NCBI RefSeq assembly: GCF_021021555.1
Contig: NZ_JAINWA010000001.1
Span: 930,001 to 994,000, forward strand
Length of the DNA stretch: 64,000 nucleotides
Source of the DNA: Teretinema zuelzerae
Lineage (GTDB): Bacteria; Spirochaetota; Spirochaetia; Treponematales; Treponemataceae
Direction: 5' to 3'
Position 1 is the first letter of the stretch. The number at the start of each line of letters is the position of its first letter. Shown piece by piece: positions 19,947 through 28,783 of this stretch. The notes under the pieces are model-generated. The model searched no databases. It worked only from the letters and a program-made list of their open reading frames with translations, and had not been told where the DNA came from. Both the position numbers and the translations under genes were made by a program.

Positions 19947-20494
19947 GCTTCGGTTCCCCGCTGATATTTGAGAGCAATGCCGTATAGAGCCGAAAGAACG
20001 ACCACGGCGACTCCCGGAACGTTGAATACGGCGATCAGAATGAATGATGCGGCGCCCATGAAAAAGGAGGCAGGAACGGCGAGCGTTTTTTTTCCCAAAC
20101 CGATCACAGCCTTGATGAGAAGGGCCGCGACGACGACGTTGATGCCCCGAAGCGCGCTCTGCACCTGAGGAATGTCGGCGAAGCCTTCGAGAAAGGCGGC
20201 GAGAGCCATGATGATAACGAGAGAGGGAAACACGATTCCGGTTGTCGCGACGACGGCGCCCGGAACGCCTTTTTTGTTGTATCCGACGAAGGTCGCGACG
20301 TTCACCGCGATGATTCCGGGAGTAGATTGGCCGATCGCGAAATAATCCACGAGCTGTTCCGCGGTAAGCCACTTTTTCGCCTGCACAAGGTCGCGGTCCA
20401 GCACCGGGAGCATCGCAAGCCCTCCGCCGAAGGTCACCGCCCCGATCTTAAAAAACGCCCAGAAGAGCTCCCCAAATAGCCTGATGTCATTCAT
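19943..20494 (-). CDS. ChrA-type transporter, N-terminal half (first subunit)
   Basis: The 183-residue protein is the first half-size CHR subunit: FFKIGAVTFGGGLAMLPVLDRDLV, then FAIGQSTPGIIAVNVATFVGY and several membrane helices to the C-terminus. Together with the overlapping second gene it equals one full-length ChrA. It likely exports an anion such as chromate or sulphate-like oxyanions; specificity cannot be read. There is no Shine-Dalgarno sequence, and the ATG lies 9 bases after a -10 box in a TTGAGC-17-TATACT promoter, so the message is predicted leaderless or nearly so. Confidence 0.85.
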   Translation of the reverse strand: MNDIRLFGELFWAFFKIGAVTFGGGLAMLPVLDRDLVQAKKWLTAEQLVDYFAIGQSTPGIIAVNVATFVGYNKKGVPGAVVATTGIVFPSLVIIMALAAFLEGFADIPQVQSALRGINVVVAALLIKAVIGLGKKTLAVPASFFMGAASFILIAVFNVPGVAVVVLSALYGIALKYQRGTEA

Positions 20495-20503
20495 ACTGCG
20501 CCA

Positions 20504-20532
20504 AGTATACCAGCGGCCCTCCCCCTGCTCAA
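20504..20532 (-). promoter_or_regulatory. Promoter of the ChrA-type operon
   Basis: On the minus strand TTGAGC (20532-20527) is followed after 17 bases by TATACT (20509-20504), 9 bases before the first ATG of the operon. Confidence 0.6.
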
Positions 20533-20546
20533 TAACCCGTCAATAA

Positions 20547-20577
20547 TAAAAAAGCCGGAACACCAATGTCCCGGCTT
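20547..20577 (-). terminator. Rho-independent terminator of the small lipoprotein gene
   Basis: On the minus strand AGCCGGGA and TTCCGGCT form a GC-rich stem with a short loop, followed by a run of T residues. It lies 20 bases after the lipoprotein stop codon. Confidence 0.85.
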
Positions 20578-20597
20578 TCGCGTTAAGCATAAAAGAA

Positions 20598-20957
20598 CTA
20601 TTGCTTAGTTAAAACAGTGTCTTCACCCTCTTCATCTGTCAGCGTTAACGTACTACCACTAAACTCATACGTATATGTCATAGTTCCCATATCAATATAG
20701 CTAATCGTCAGAGTCTTTGCTTCAGAATCATAAGTATAGGTTCCGGACATTTCAAGCACAACTGATCCAAAGTTTACTTTCTGATTAATATTTGTGGATG
20801 TGAATACCCACTCAGTTCCACCAAGAGGAAGCATACCATCAGTCCAAGTACCAGCAAAAGGACTCTTATCAGCATCAGAAGCCTGTTCGCAGGCGGCGAG
20901 GGTGAATACGAGGGCGGCGGCGGCGAGAAAGGCGAGGAACGATTTCAGTTTCTTCAT
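20598..20957 (-). CDS. Small lipoprotein of unknown function
   Basis: The 119-residue protein starts with a lipoprotein signal peptide (MKKLKSFLAFLAAAALVFTLAACEQ; the Cys is the lipid anchor). The mature part is a small beta-rich domain with GTWTDG, WVFTST, GTYTYDSEAKTLTISY and SGSTLTLTDEEG. This resembles the lipocalin-like strand pattern of short treponemal lipoproteins, though I cannot assign a family. AGGAGG supports the ATG at 20957. The base composition of the mature region is clearly more AT-rich than in the neighbouring genes, which may mean recent acquisition or a surface protein under different selection. Monocistronic, with its own terminator. Confidence 0.75.
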   Translation of the reverse strand: MKKLKSFLAFLAAAALVFTLAACEQASDADKSPFAGTWTDGMLPLGGTEWVFTSTNINQKVNFGSVVLEMSGTYTYDSEAKTLTISYIDMGTMTYTYEFSGSTLTLTDEEGEDTVLTKQ

Positions 20958-21056
20958 TTTATTGACCTCCTGATAGTCAACGCACAAAAAGATTGTAAAG
21001 ATAGTGTAACATGCAACCTTCCCGGAGTCAAAAAAACAGAAGCGAATTCGGCTCGT

Positions 21057-21449
21057 TTAGTGTAAAAAGGAAGAGACGTCGGTTTGAGAGAAGTTGTTTC
21101 CTTTGTATAAAAGAGGCTGATGAAGAACCTTCGAAAGAGCATACGAGACGCAGTCTCCCATATTCAGAGCGGCTGAAGAGCGCCCTTTTCCCCACCGCCG
21201 CCAGGCATCAAAGGCAACCTCTGCCAGGGATGAATCGAAGGGAAGTTCTTCGATTTCGGCAACAGCGAACAGCTCGGACAAAGCGGCAGTGCCGGCAAGC
21301 CCCTTGCGCGCTTCTACGACAATGGAAATTTCAAGACGGCTCACGGAAGACATGAACTTCCGGCACGGAGATGCAAGAGCCTCCAGATAGCGGGCGGAAT
21401 CGCTCTCGCCGAAAAGCACCGCGGCCAACGCAGACGAATCGACGATCAT
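21057..21449 (-). CDS. vapC: VapC-type PIN-domain toxin
   Basis: The 130-residue PIN-domain protein is the toxin of a type II toxin-antitoxin pair. Metal-binding acids D4 (MIVDSSAL), E40 (SRLEISIV) and D99 (MGDCVSYALS) are present. At the fourth site, where the family usually has LLFKGNDF, the protein has LLYKGNNFSQTD, so one acid is replaced by Asn. VapC enzymes are Mg-dependent RNases that cut tRNA or rRNA; the target here is unknown. It overlaps vapB by 4 bases, the usual coupling that lets antitoxin be made first. Confidence 0.93.
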   Translation of the reverse strand: MIVDSSALAAVLFGESDSARYLEALASPCRKFMSSVSRLEISIVVEARKGLAGTAALSELFAVAEIEELPFDSSLAEVAFDAWRRWGKGRSSAALNMGDCVSYALSKVLHQPLLYKGNNFSQTDVSSFLH

Positions 21450-21697
21450 AGAGAAAACGCTCCGTCGTCTCCGTAGCCGAGAATCTCGTCGAAAGAACGC
21501 GCATCGACATCCGGAAGAGAAGAACAGGAAGCCGCGATTGAAGCCAACCTGCTAAACCGCGACTGTGTTTCCGCTGACAAAGACGCATCGAACGTTTCCA
21601 ATGCTTTCTCCAGAGTCTCCGTCAGGGAATAGCCGGTGCGGGACGAAATATCGCGAACCTGTTTTTCGACTCCGCTGTTTCTGATGCTCATCGCCAT
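21446..21697 (-). CDS. vapB: VapB-type antitoxin
   Basis: The 83-residue protein starts MAMSIRNSGVEKQVRDISSRTGYSLTETLEKALE, the pattern of the Rv0623-like/PSK VapB antitoxin family. This N-terminal part is the DNA-binding and dimerising domain. The acidic C-terminal tail (DVDARSFDEILGYGDDG) should wrap the toxin. AAGGAGA precedes the ATG by 6 bases, which favours this start over one 17 codons upstream. It overlaps vapC by 4 bases and is preceded by tandem palindromic sites that are probably its operators for autorepression. Confidence 0.92.
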   Translation of the reverse strand: MAMSIRNSGVEKQVRDISSRTGYSLTETLEKALETFDASLSAETQSRFSRLASIAASCSSLPDVDARSFDEILGYGDDGAFSL

Positions 21698-21707
21698 GAC
21701 AGTCTCC

Positions 21708-21757
21708 TTGTATATACAAAATATCGAACGTATATACAAAAAAGTCAACCGTTGACT
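21708..21757 (-). promoter_or_regulatory. vapBC promoter with tandem operator-like repeats
   Basis: TTGTATATACAA (21708-21719) is a perfect 12-bp palindrome, and ACGTATATACAA repeats it exactly 20 bases upstream (21728-21739), about two helical turns apart. A minus-strand promoter TTGACT-18-GATATT overlaps the distal copy. Its -35 box lies in another palindrome, AGTCAACCGTTGACT (21743-21757). The layout fits autorepression by VapB or VapBC. Confidence 0.6.
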
Positions 21758-21926
21758 GATCAGTTACGCCCCTGCAGGGACCGGCATAGGCGGGGGCTCC
21801 GCCGATCGCGAGGCCGCCCCGAATGGCCCGTTCTGCCTCGATCCTGAAAATGCTTTGTTCTTGTATAAACAGCGCGCTTTTAATAGAATGAAACCACTAT
21901 TTTCCGCTCAGGAGCGACGCACAACC

Positions 21927-24506
21927 ATGGCAAAATACCCTTTTGAAACGATAGAACCGAAATGGCAGCAGTTTTGGGAGACGAAAAAGACCTTCAAGGC
22001 GGTCGAGGATCCGGCGAAACCCAAGGATAAACGGGCGTACGTGCTCGACATGTTCCCCTATCCTTCTGCGGCGGGCCTCCACGTGGGACATCCGGAAGGC
22101 TATACCGCCACGGATATCTGGTGCCGCTATCTCAGGATGAAGGGTTTTTCCGTCCTGCACCCGATGGGATTCGATTCGTTCGGCCTGCCAGCGGAAAACT
22201 ACGCTATCAAAACAGGGACGCATCCGAGAACGACGACGGTGGCGAACATCGATAAATTCCGCCAGCAGATCAAGGCCTTCGGTTTCAGCTACGACTGGGA
22301 CCGCGAGATTTCCACCTGCGACGACGATTACTACCACTGGACCCAGTGGATCTTCCTCCAGCTGTTCAAGCGCGGACTCGCCTACGAATCCGAGACCCCG
22401 ATCAACTGGTGCCCCTCGTGCAAAACGGGGCTCGCGAACGAAGAGGTGAAGGAAGGCCGTTGCGACCGATGCGGTACGCAGACTACCCGGAAAAACATCC
22501 GCCAGTGGATTTTAAGGATCACGCAATACGCCGAGCGCCTACTCGAGGATCTCGACGGACTGGAATGGCCGGAATCGGTGAAGGCGATGCAGAAGAACTG
22601 GATCGGGAAGAGCGAAGGAGCCGAGGTGGTGTTCAAGGTCGCCGCGAACGGAGACCCCGCCGACGCTTCCGTTTCCGGCGATGAAATACTGATCTACACT
22701 ACCCGCGCGGACACCCTGTTCGGCGCGACCTACATGGTTCTCTCACCCGAGCATCCCCTGGTCGGGAAGATTTCTTCCGCGGCGCAGAAAGGGGCGGTCG
22801 AGTCCTACGTAGAAGAAGCGGCGAAGAAGAGCGATCTTGAGCGGACCGACCTCGCCAAGGATAAAACCGGCGTGTTCACCGGCGCGTACGCGATCAATCC
22901 GGTGAACGGCAAAAAAATACCGATCTGGATTTCAGACTATGTCCTGATTTCCTACGGGACCGGCGCGATCATGGCGGTTCCCGCCCACGACGAGAGGGAC
23001 TGGGACTTCGCCAAGCAATTCGGACTGCCGATAATCCAGGTGGTCGCGGGCGAGGCAGAGTGGGCGGCGAAGGGCGCGGACGGGGATTATTCGGCCGAAC
23101 CCGCGGAATGCACGCCGGCGGACGGAAAGTCCGTCAACTCGCCCGGATTCAACGGCCTGGGAACGCAGGAATGCATCGACCGGATGATCGCATGGCTCGG
23201 CGAGAAAGGAATCGGCAAGAAGGCGGTGAATTTCAAGCTGCGAGACTGGGTGTTCAGCCGCCAGCGGTATTGGGGTGAGCCCATTCCGCTCGTGCATTGC
23301 CCCTCGTGCGGGATTGTCCCCCTGAAGGAAGAAGACCTCCCCTTGAGGCTGCCGCAGGTTGAAACCTATCAGCCCACCGGAACAGGAGAGAGCCCGCTGG
23401 CCGGCATCGACGAGTGGGTGAACTGCTCCTGCCCGGTCTGCGGAGGAAAAGCAAAGCGCGAAACGAACACGATGCCCCAGTGGGCCGGCTCCTGCTGGTA
23501 CTATCTCCGGTATCTCGATCCCAAAAACCCGAAGGCTTTCGCTTCGAAAGAAGCTCTCGACTACTGGATGCCGGTCGACCTCTACGTCGGCGGCGCCGAG
23601 CACGCGGTGCTCCACCTCCTGTATTCCCGCTTCTGGCACAAGGTCCTCTTCGACCTTGGCCTGGTGAACACGAAGGAGCCCTTCCAGCGGCTGATAAACC
23701 AGGGAATGATCACCAGCTTCGCATTCCAACGGAAGAATAAAACCCTTGTTCCGACCGACGAAGTGCGGGAAGTTCCCGGAAAGGCCGACGAGTTCGAGGA
23801 AATCGCGACCGGGGAGCGGCTCGAGCGGGTAATCGCGAAGATGTCGAAGTCCCTGAAGAACGTCATCAATCCGGACGACGTGATCCGCGATTTCGGCGCC
23901 GACAGCTGCCGCCTCTACGAGATGTTCATGGGCCCGCTCGAGGTGTCGAAGCCCTGGAGCACGCAGGGGTTGATCGGCGTGAGCCGCTTTCTCGAGCGGG
24001 TGTGGGCCCTCTCTGAAAAACCGATGACTGACGACGCGGCTTCTGCCGAGGTTACGAAGCTCCTGCATCAGACCATCAGGAAGGTGTCTTCCGATACCGA
24101 AACCCTTAACTTCAATACCGCGATCAGCCAGATGATGATATTCACGAACGAGCTTTCCAAATGCGAGAGCTTCCCCAAATCCGTATGGGCGGAATTCGTC
24201 AAGCTGCTGGCGCCCTACGCTCCCCATCTTGGCGAAGAGCTGTGGCAGCGGCTCGGAAACGCGGACACAATAGCCTACGAATCGTGGCCCACATACGACG
24301 AGGCCCTCTGCGCCGAAAACTCGTGCACCGTGGTGGTGCAGGTGAACGGCAAAATCAGGGACAAGTTCGAGGCAGCTATGGATTCGGCCAAGAGCGAGCT
24401 TGAAAAAACGGCGCTTGAATGCCCCGGCGCGGTCCGCTTCATGGAAGGCAAGCCGCCCAAAAAAGTGATCGTCGTGCCGAACAAGCTGGTCAACATCGTA
24501 GTGTAA
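21927..24506 (+). CDS. leuS: Leucine-tRNA ligase
   Basis: This 859-residue class I synthetase charges tRNA-Leu. In order it shows the HIGH-type motif in [16 protein letters not shown], zinc-ribbon-like cysteines in [11 protein letters not shown] and [10 protein letters not shown], and the CP1 editing domain with the Thr-rich [22 protein letters not shown] and the Asp in AVPAHDERD. The KMSKS loop is [16 protein letters not shown], and the C-terminal anticodon part ends [13 protein letters not shown]. Editing domain and catalytic core both look intact. ATG 21927 is chosen because CAGGAGCG lies 8-10 bases upstream and the protein starts [14 protein letters not shown] as in its family. aroA follows after about 20 bases and may be co-transcribed. 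Confidence 0.98.
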   Translation: MAKYPFETIEPKWQQFWETKKTFKAVEDPAKPKDKRAYVLDMFPYPSAAGLHVGHPEGYTATDIWCRYLRMKGFSVLHPMGFDSFGLPAENYAIKTGTHPRTTTVANIDKFRQQIKAFGFSYDWDREISTCDDDYYHWTQWIFLQLFKRGLAYESETPINWCPSCKTGLANEEVKEGRCDRCGTQTTRKNIRQWILRITQYAERLLEDLDGLEWPESVKAMQKNWIGKSEGAEVVFKVAANGDPADASVSGDEILIYTTRADTLFGATYMVLSPEHPLVGKISSAAQKGAVESYVEEAAKKSDLERTDLAKDKTGVFTGAYAINPVNGKKIPIWISDYVLISYGTGAIMAVPAHDERDWDFAKQFGLPIIQVVAGEAEWAAKGADGDYSAEPAECTPADGKSVNSPGFNGLGTQECIDRMIAWLGEKGIGKKAVNFKLRDWVFSRQRYWGEPIPLVHCPSCGIVPLKEEDLPLRLPQVETYQPTGTGESPLAGIDEWVNCSCPVCGGKAKRETNTMPQWAGSCWYYLRYLDPKNPKAFASKEALDYWMPVDLYVGGAEHAVLHLLYSRFWHKVLFDLGLVNTKEPFQRLINQGMITSFAFQRKNKTLVPTDEVREVPGKADEFEEIATGERLERVIAKMSKSLKNVINPDDVIRDFGADSCRLYEMFMGPLEVSKPWSTQGLIGVSRFLERVWALSEKPMTDDAASAEVTKLLHQTIRKVSSDTETLNFNTAISQMMIFTNELSKCESFPKSVWAEFVKLLAPYAPHLGEELWQRLGNADTIAYESWPTYDEALCAENSCTVVVQVNGKIRDKFEAAMDSAKSELEKTALECPGAVRFMEGKPPKKVIVVPNKLVNIVV

Positions 24507-24529
24507 TTTTTTTATCGAGAGGGATGAGG

Positions 24530-25795
24530 ATGATGAAAATCGAAACGATACGCAACAAGAACGTGTCCGTACGGATACCGCCTTCAAAGGCGCATACCCT
24601 GCGATCGCTCATCCTCGCCTCGCTTTCCGGGGGCGTTTCGCATATACGCAATCCGCTGCTGGGAGAAGACCAGCTCCACCTGATCGAGTCGCTTAAGCGG
24701 CTCGGCGTTTCCATTACCCGAGACGATCAGACGATCACGGTCGAAGGTTCAGGAGGACGCTTCCATCCTGTTGAAACGACCCTCGATTGCGGCGAATCCG
24801 GGGTGGCGATGAACTTTCTGACGGCTCTCGCCTGTCTTTCCGACCGGGACGTGACGCTGACCGGGAAACCCGGCCTCTTGAAGCGGCCTGTGGGAGAGAT
24901 CGTCTCCGGCGTCAGGCAGATGGGAGGAGCGGTCGAGTATGCGGAAACAGAGGGCTACCCTCCCCTTCTCGCGCGCGTTTCCGGCCTATCCGGCGGAGAA
25001 GCCGCGATGAACGGCGAAAAGACCTCGCAGTATTTCAGTTCTCTTGCGATCGCCTCTCCCTGCGCGGCTTCCGATGTTACAATCGTCTGCCGGGACGATA
25101 TGGCGGAAAAACCCTATTTCGACATAACGCTGGATATGATGCGGAGATTCGGAGTAAAAGCCGTAAATCGCGATTACAAACGCATCGAAATCAAGGCGGG
25201 ACAGCGATACACAGCCTGCGACATAGACGTGGAATCCGATTACTCAAGCGCTTCCTACTTTTTCGCGGCCGCGGCGATCGCCGGAGCGACGGTGCGCATG
25301 GAAGGCCTTGCCGCCGATTCGGTCCAGGGAGACAGGGAGATACTGGCCTATGCCGAAGCGATGGGCTGCGCGGTAGTCCGGGACGGCGCCTTTCTGACGG
25401 TTTCAGGCGGTGAGCTCACGGCTATAGACGCGAGCTTCCGCGATACGCCGGATCTGGTTCCGACGGTAGCGGTCATGGCCGCCTTCGCCCGGGGAACGAG
25501 CCGGCTGCGGGACGTAGCACACCTCCAGTTCAAGGAATGCGACCGCATCGCGGCAGTCCGCGACGGACTCGGCCGCCTCGGCGTCGAAACATCTGTAGAC
25601 GGCAAGGACCTTATCGTTGCAGGGAATCCCGGCGGCATCCGCGGAGCGGCAGTCTCGTCCTGGGACGACCACCGGATCGCAATGAGCTTCGCCTGCGCAG
25701 GCCTCGCCGTCGAGGGAATCTCGATCGATAATCCCGACTGCGTCAAAAAATCCTTCCCGGATTTCTGGCAGCGGTTCTCAGTCTTCCACGCCTGA
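24530..25795 (+). CDS. aroA: 3-phosphoshikimate 1-carboxyvinyltransferase (EPSP synthase)
   Basis: The enzyme joins phosphoenolpyruvate to shikimate 3-phosphate, the sixth shikimate step. Family sites are seen: PPSKAHTLRSLILASL (Lys that binds both substrates), LDCGESGVAMNFLTAL, GEKTSQYFSSLAIA, IDVESDYSSASYFFAAAAIAG, FRDTPDLVPTVAVMAAFA and the C-terminal DDHRIAMSFA. About 421 residues is the normal length. The first motif reads PPSKAH instead of the more common PGSKSIS, a divergent form. Several ATGs are in frame at 24524-24533; 24530 best fits GAGAGGG upstream. The gene lies 20 bases after leuS. Confidence 0.95.
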   Translation: MMKIETIRNKNVSVRIPPSKAHTLRSLILASLSGGVSHIRNPLLGEDQLHLIESLKRLGVSITRDDQTITVEGSGGRFHPVETTLDCGESGVAMNFLTALACLSDRDVTLTGKPGLLKRPVGEIVSGVRQMGGAVEYAETEGYPPLLARVSGLSGGEAAMNGEKTSQYFSSLAIASPCAASDVTIVCRDDMAEKPYFDITLDMMRRFGVKAVNRDYKRIEIKAGQRYTACDIDVESDYSSASYFFAAAAIAGATVRMEGLAADSVQGDREILAYAEAMGCAVVRDGAFLTVSGGELTAIDASFRDTPDLVPTVAVMAAFARGTSRLRDVAHLQFKECDRIAAVRDGLGRLGVETSVDGKDLIVAGNPGGIRGAAVSSWDDHRIAMSFACAGLAVEGISIDNPDCVKKSFPDFWQRFSVFHA

Positions 25796-25845
25796 CAGTT
25801 TTCACAGATTTTACACGTTACCCCCTTTTCCCGAAGGCATCAATG

Positions 25846-25882
25846 TTGACCTTGCGCCGATAAATAGTTAGATTTCTAACTA
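25846..25882 (+). promoter_or_regulatory. marR promoter with a perfect palindromic operator
   Basis: TTGACC (25846-25851) is followed after 17 bases by TAGATT (25869-25874). The -10 box lies within the perfect palindrome TAGTTAGA-TT-TCTAACTA (25865-25882), which ends on the base before the marR ATG. This is a typical place for a MarR-family autorepressor to block RNA polymerase. There is no ribosome-binding site, so the transcript is predicted leaderless. Confidence 0.7.
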
Positions 25883-26320
25883 ATGGATTATCGCGCGTTC
25901 GCACAATCGATCAGAAAACTATTCATGCTAAAACACACCCTTTTCAGCGGCTTCGACTCGTCTCCCGAGAACCGGGGGTTGAACAAGACGCAGGAACGGG
26001 TGCTGATGATGGCCTGGCATCACGAAGGCGTTCCGATGCGCTTCTTAAGCCGCCAGGCGGGCATGGAGAAGGGTTCGCTGACGACGGTGATCGACTCGCT
26101 CGAGGCAAAGAATCTGGTCAGGCGGATACAGGATTCCGAGGACAAACGATCATTCATCATTCATGCCACGGATGAAGGGGCCCTGCTTGCGCAAGATATA
26201 GAGCGGCGGTTCCTGAAGCATCTTGAACAGCTGCTTTCCCCTCTCACCGAAACCCAGCAGGAAGAATTCAAGACGGCTGCGGACGCGATCGGAAAATACC
26301 TGTCCATTCTCGGCGAATAA
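25883..26320 (+). CDS. MarR-family transcriptional regulator
   Basis: The 145-residue protein is a MarR winged-helix dimer: GLNKTQERVLMMAWHHEGVPMRFLSRQAGMEKGSLTTVIDSLEAKNLVRRIQDSEDKR spans the recognition helix and the wing. It is the gene just before a MATE efflux pump (12 bases), the same pairing as MepR-MepA in Staphylococcus, so it probably represses the pump and itself and is released by a toxic ligand. The palindrome abutting its start codon is the likely binding site. The ATG lacks a Shine-Dalgarno sequence. Confidence 0.9.
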   Translation: MDYRAFAQSIRKLFMLKHTLFSGFDSSPENRGLNKTQERVLMMAWHHEGVPMRFLSRQAGMEKGSLTTVIDSLEAKNLVRRIQDSEDKRSFIIHATDEGALLAQDIERRFLKHLEQLLSPLTETQQEEFKTAADAIGKYLSILGE

Positions 26321-26332
26321 ACTGGAGATTAT

Positions 26333-27682
26333 ATGACTGAACACGACTCACGGATACGGGTACTGGCCGAGGAGCCGGTACTGAAGGCGATTATGACCAT
26401 GGCGATACCCGTCATGCTCGGAATGTTCGTACAGGTTTTCTACAACATGGTAGACACCTTTTTCATAGGAAAATTGAACGATGTCGATCAGCTCGCGGCC
26501 GCGAGCATCGGTTTTCCCTTTTTCATGCTTATGATGGCGATAGGAGGCGTTCTCGGAGTGGGAACCTCCTCAGTGGTGTCGCGCTATCTCGGCATGAAAA
26601 AAATGAAGGAAGCCGGCGAGGCAGTATCTCTTTCATTGATACTGATTCTCGCGGCGGGAATCATCGTTACAGCAATCACGGCGTCCGCTATCGATCCGGT
26701 CGTCGCGATGATCGGAGCGAAAGGATCGGTCGCCGGGCCGACAAAGGACTATCTGCTTCCACTGATGATTTCCTCGATCGTCATCATCGGCAATTTCGCG
26801 GTCGGAATCATACTCCGCTCGGAAGGAGCCGCGATGCAGGCGATGACCGGCATGATGGTCGGAACGGTCGTAAACATAGTCCTCGATCCGGTGATGATCT
26901 TCGTTTTTGATATGAAGATAGCGGGCGCCGCATGGGCCACGGTCATCGGAAACCTCGCAGGACTGATCTACTATCTTTCCTGCTACTTCGGGAAATCAAT
27001 CATCAAAATCAAATTCACGCGGAACATATTCCGCCTGGACTATTTCAGGGAGATTTTGTCTATCGGCATACCGTCCGGACTGAACCAGGCTCTCATGTCG
27101 GTTGCGGGTATATTTCTGAATAACCTCGCGGCGGGCTACGGACCCGTGATTCTCGCGGCAATGGGCGTTTCGCAGCGCTTATCAAGCCTCATCATCCTTC
27201 TATTGATAGGTTTGGCGACCGGATGCCAGCCTCTGTACGGGTATAATTACGGCGCAAAAAACAAGAAACGTCTGATTTCGATACTGAAAACCAGCATGAC
27301 GCTCGGAGTCGGCATAGGATCGGTACTTTTGGCGGTTTTCACGATATTCGGAAAGCCTGCTATCGCTGTTTTCACCTCGATTCCGGAGGTCGTCGCCGAG
27401 GGAGTGTTCATTCTGCGCGCCATGACCATCGCGGCGCCGATCATCGGCATCAACATGATCTGCATGAACAGCCTCCAGGCGTTCGGAAAGGCGATGCCGT
27501 CGCTCATCATCTCGGCCGGACGGCAGGGTCTTTTCTACATCCCCCTGTTGTTCACCCTGAACGCCCTCTTCGGCTACCACGGACTCGTTTTCACCCAGGC
27601 GATCGTGGAAGTACTCACGGCGATAGCCGCGAGCCTGATGCTTCGGCATGTATTGCGCACTGACGAACACCTGAGAGCTTAG
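26333..27682 (+). CDS. MATE-family multidrug efflux transporter
   Basis: The 449-residue protein has 12 predicted membrane helices in two homologous halves, as in the MepA/DinF-like MATE group: MAIPVMLGMFVQVFYNMVDTFFIGKL in the first and SIGIPSGLNQALMSVAGIFLNNLA in the second. MATE pumps export cationic drugs and dyes with Na or H. TGGAGATT supports the start. It follows marR by 12 bases and should be its main target. A 9-bp inverted repeat lies right after the stop. Confidence 0.92.
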   Translation: MTEHDSRIRVLAEEPVLKAIMTMAIPVMLGMFVQVFYNMVDTFFIGKLNDVDQLAAASIGFPFFMLMMAIGGVLGVGTSSVVSRYLGMKKMKEAGEAVSLSLILILAAGIIVTAITASAIDPVVAMIGAKGSVAGPTKDYLLPLMISSIVIIGNFAVGIILRSEGAAMQAMTGMMVGTVVNIVLDPVMIFVFDMKIAGAAWATVIGNLAGLIYYLSCYFGKSIIKIKFTRNIFRLDYFREILSIGIPSGLNQALMSVAGIFLNNLAAGYGPVILAAMGVSQRLSSLIILLLIGLATGCQPLYGYNYGAKNKKRLISILKTSMTLGVGIGSVLLAVFTIFGKPAIAVFTSIPEVVAEGVFILRAMTIAAPIIGINMICMNSLQAFGKAMPSLIISAGRQGLFYIPLLFTLNALFGYHGLVFTQAIVEVLTAIAASLMLRHVLRTDEHLRA

Positions 27683-27683
27683 A

Positions 27684-27720
27684 AATTGGAGATAATCCCC
27701 TTGCCGAGACTTCTCCAATT
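27684..27720 (+). repeat. Inverted repeat after the MATE gene
   Basis: AATTGGAGA (27684-27692) and TCTCCAATT (27712-27720) pair perfectly with a 19-base loop. No T run follows (GTATTACATTT), so it is either a weak terminator or part of the promoter region of the next gene: TTGCCG (27701-27706), 17 bases, TTACAT (27724-27729). Confidence 0.4.
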
Positions 27721-27739
27721 GTATTACATTTAGCGGATT

Positions 27740-28780
27740 ATGAAGCACATAGATCTTAGAAGCGATACAGTCACCTGGCCAACGCCCGAAATGAGAACAG
27801 CAATGGCGGCCGCGGAGGTAGGCGACGATGTATACGGAGACGATCCGGTAACAGTCGAGCTTGAAAAATACGCGGCGAGTTTGGCCGGGAAAGAAGCGGC
27901 CCTTTTTGTGCCGTCCGGAACTTTCGGCAACCAGCTTGCCCTCTTCACCCACTGTCCGAGAGGCAGCGAAGCGATATTGGACGAGGACTGCCATATAGTA
28001 CAGCATGAAGCCGGCGGAGCGGCGGTCATTGCCGGAGTACAGCTCCGCGCGATCGCCTGCGGAGGGGAATCCCTGAAAGCGGCTGAAGTGCAAAAAAGAA
28101 TCCGGGTCGGAGACGACATTCACGAGCCGAAAACCTCGCTCATCTGCATAGAAAACGCCCACTCGAACGGAAAGGCGATGAAGATGGAGGAGCTCCAGGA
28201 TCTTCGCCGCTGCGCCGACCGCTTTCATATTCCCGTGCATATGGACGGAGCCCGTCTCTTCAACGCCGCGAGCGCTCTAGGCGTTCAGGCGAGAGAAATC
28301 ACCCAATATGCCGACTCGGTCATGTTCTGCCTTTCCAAGGGCCTGTGCGCGCCGGCGGGATCGATACTCGCCGGCTCGCGGAAATTCATCGAGGAAGCGC
28401 GGCGCAAGCGCAAAATCATGGGAGGCGGAATGCGCCAGACCGGCATTCTGGCGGCCGCCGGACTTGTGGCGCTCAAGGAAATGAGAACCCGGCTCGACGA
28501 AGACCATGAAAACGCCCGGCGATTGGCCGAACTTCTCGCGAAAATTCCGGGGATCATGATAGCCGGGGACCGGCTCCAGATTAACATGGTGTTCTTCCGC
28601 CACGAAAAAGCCGATTCCTACGACGGAGAAGCCTTCGTGGAACACATGAAGGAACGCAACATTCTGATCAATCCGGCCGGTCCGGACGGAAGCTATCGCT
28701 TCGTCACCCATTACTGGATTAAACGGGAACACCTTCAGATAATCGCCGACGCGGTGAAAGACTTCTACACTCAGGACTGA
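27740..28780 (+). CDS. ltaE: Low-specificity L-threonine aldolase (PLP-dependent)
   Basis: The 346-residue fold-type I PLP enzyme cleaves L-threonine or L-allo-threonine to glycine and acetaldehyde. It has [15 protein letters not shown] at the N-terminus, [38 protein letters not shown] and [17 protein letters not shown], where the Lys binds PLP. Length and order match bacterial LtaE/GntG-type aldolases, so a related beta-hydroxy-amino-acid substrate is possible. The ATG has no clear Shine-Dalgarno sequence and lies 10 bases after a weak -10 box. The CDF transporter gene follows 3 bases later. Confidence 0.92.
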   Translation: MKHIDLRSDTVTWPTPEMRTAMAAAEVGDDVYGDDPVTVELEKYAASLAGKEAALFVPSGTFGNQLALFTHCPRGSEAILDEDCHIVQHEAGGAAVIAGVQLRAIACGGESLKAAEVQKRIRVGDDIHEPKTSLICIENAHSNGKAMKMEELQDLRRCADRFHIPVHMDGARLFNAASALGVQAREITQYADSVMFCLSKGLCAPAGSILAGSRKFIEEARRKRKIMGGGMRQTGILAAAGLVALKEMRTRLDEDHENARRLAELLAKIPGIMIAGDRLQINMVFFRHEKADSYDGEAFVEHMKERNILINPAGPDGSYRFVTHYWIKREHLQIIADAVKDFYTQD

Positions 28781-28783
28781 CCG

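Noticed and set aside
22932-24587. A 551-codon open frame opposite leuS
   Set aside because: Same cause: antisense shadow of an unmistakable leuS gene, without domain or ribosome-binding site.
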